DNA of 5,783 bases, from the NCBI GenBank assembly GCA_015486895.1, contig WFQT01000331.1, positions 1 through 5,783 of the forward strand, written 5' to 3'. A program made the position numbers and the translations under genes. Origin of the DNA: Anaerolineae bacterium. GTDB lineage: Bacteria; Chloroflexota; Anaerolineae; JAADDB01. The notes beneath the pieces were generated by a model. It saw only the letters and a list, made by a program, of their open reading frames with translations. It was not told the origin of the DNA and ran no database searches. This document shows, one piece after another, positions 4,949-5,783 of the stretch. Within the stretch, counting starts at the first letter, position 1. Each line of letters begins with the position of its first letter.

Positions 4949-5783
4949 CTAAAGCCTATCCGCCAAAGCAGCCACGCCGGGTAATGTCTTCCCTTCTAGA
5001 AACTCTAAGGAAGCGCCACCACCGGTGGACACATGGCTCATCTTATTTGCTAGCCCTGCTTGTTTCACAGCCGCAGCAGAATCACCCCCGCCGATGATAG
5101 TTACCGCATCTGGCAAGTCGGCCAACGCCTGGGCCACAGCAAAAGTGCCCTGGGCGAACTCGGGGAACTCAAAGACTCCCATGGGGCCATTCCAGACCAC
5201 TGTTTTGGCCGCCGACAAAGTTGCTTTGCACGCTTCTACCGTAGCTGGCCCAATGTCTAAGATCATCCAGTCTGTCGGTACGGCATCTAACGGTACGACT
5301 TTGTAGGCTGCATCCGCTTTGAAAGCAGCGGCCACGACCACATCCACCGGCAGTTGCAGTTTGTCGCCAAACTCTGCCAGGATGGACTTCGCTAAACCCA
5401 GCACGTCATCTTCTACCAGCGATTTCCCCACGGCATAGCCCTGTGCTTTGAGGAAAGTATTAGCCATGCCGCCGCCGATAAGCAATTTATCCGCCTTGCT
5501 CAGCAAAGAGCGGATAACGGCAATTTTGTCAGATACTTTTGCTCCGCCCATAATGGCTATGAAAGGTCGCTCCGGTTGCAATAATGCCTTTCCCAGATAG
5601 TTTATCTCTTTTTCCATCAGGAAGCCGGCTACCGCCGGCAAGTAGCTGGCCACGCCGACCGTCGAAGCATGGGCGCGGTGAGCACTACCAAAGGCATCGT
5701 TCACAAAAACGCCATTCGACCCGGCCAGAGCCGCCAACTGCCGCGCGAAATCAGGATCGTTCTCCTTTTCCCCGGGATGGAAA
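4949..5783 (-). CDS. pgk: Phosphoglycerate kinase, 5'-truncated by the window edge
   Basis: Transfers phosphate between 1,3-bisphosphoglycerate and ADP in glycolysis, and the reverse in gluconeogenesis or carbon fixation; cytoplasmic monomer. The visible 277 residues begin FHPGEKENDPDFARQL, the family segment at roughly residue 118, so about 115 N-terminal residues lie beyond the right edge. The TTG at 5737 is internal and not a start. Numbering from that F: VNDAFGSAHRAHAS at 27-40 is the substrate-side motif. IMGGAKVSDK at 77-86 and GGGMANTF at 103-110 open the nucleotide domain. WNGPMGVFE at 197-205, GGGDSAAA at 231-238 and STGGGASLEFLEG at 252-264 bind the nucleotide and phosphates. The C-terminus GVAALADRL is normal. 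The TAG stop lies three bases from a nested inverted repeat. The order pgk to tpiA, same strand, is the familiar lower-glycolysis arrangement; a gap gene may precede it outside the window. Confidence 0.98.
   Translation of the reverse strand, partial: FHPGEKENDPDFARQLAALAGSNGVFVNDAFGSAHRAHASTVGVASYLPAVAGFLMEKEINYLGKALLQPERPFIAIMGGAKVSDKIAVIRSLLSKADKLLIGGGMANTFLKAQGYAVGKSLVEDDVLGLAKSILAEFGDKLQLPVDVVVAAAFKADAAYKVVPLDAVPTDWMILDIGPATVEACKATLSAAKTVVWNGPMGVFEFPEFAQGTFAVAQALADLPDAVTIIGGGDSAAAVKQAGLANKMSHVSTGGGASLEFLEGKTLPGVAALADRL

Noticed and set aside
4876..5097. Plus-strand open frame across the repeat and pgk end
   Set aside because: It is antisense to pgk, starts inside the inverted repeat and has no family features.

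Overview
The window most likely comes from a member of the Chloroflexota (Anaerolineae/Caldilineae-like), probably an anaerobe or facultative thermophile. The clues are a tungsten/molybdenum aldehyde ferredoxin oxidoreductase, a LysM protein with the Thr-Pro linker common in that phylum, and Cas4-like membrane nucleases of a type I associate with that phylum. This assignment is inference from protein style; no rRNA or marker tree is available here.

Plus strand, 2-2339: a tightly packed three-gene run. It opens with the C-terminal four-fifths of an AOR-family oxidoreductase, cut by the left window edge. An ATGA overlap leads to a 95-aa protein that looks like the N-terminal part of a Cas4/RecB nuclease followed by a membrane helix. 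A TGATG overlap then leads to a 179-aa protein that starts with a membrane helix and carries the rest of the Cas4 fold: GKPD, PVEVK, QLLSY and C-x2-C-x5-C. Together the two small genes supply one complete four-cysteine Cas4-type nuclease, split at a membrane hairpin. This is the most interesting part of the window.

2340-2584 is a non-coding gap between convergent genes. It holds a possible hairpin and a 24-bp imperfect dyad but no gene that I can support.

Minus strand, 5783-2585, in transcription order: pgk (5' end beyond the right edge), a 141-bp nested inverted-repeat element starting three bases after the pgk stop, an unrecognised 100-aa protein, tpiA, and a membrane-anchored zinc-ribbon/LysM protein. 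pgk and tpiA catalyse nearby steps of lower glycolysis/gluconeogenesis. The repeat, the orphan gene and the cell-envelope gene lie within or after this glycolytic cluster. The two strands converge, so the AOR/nuclease run and the glycolytic run are separate transcription units.
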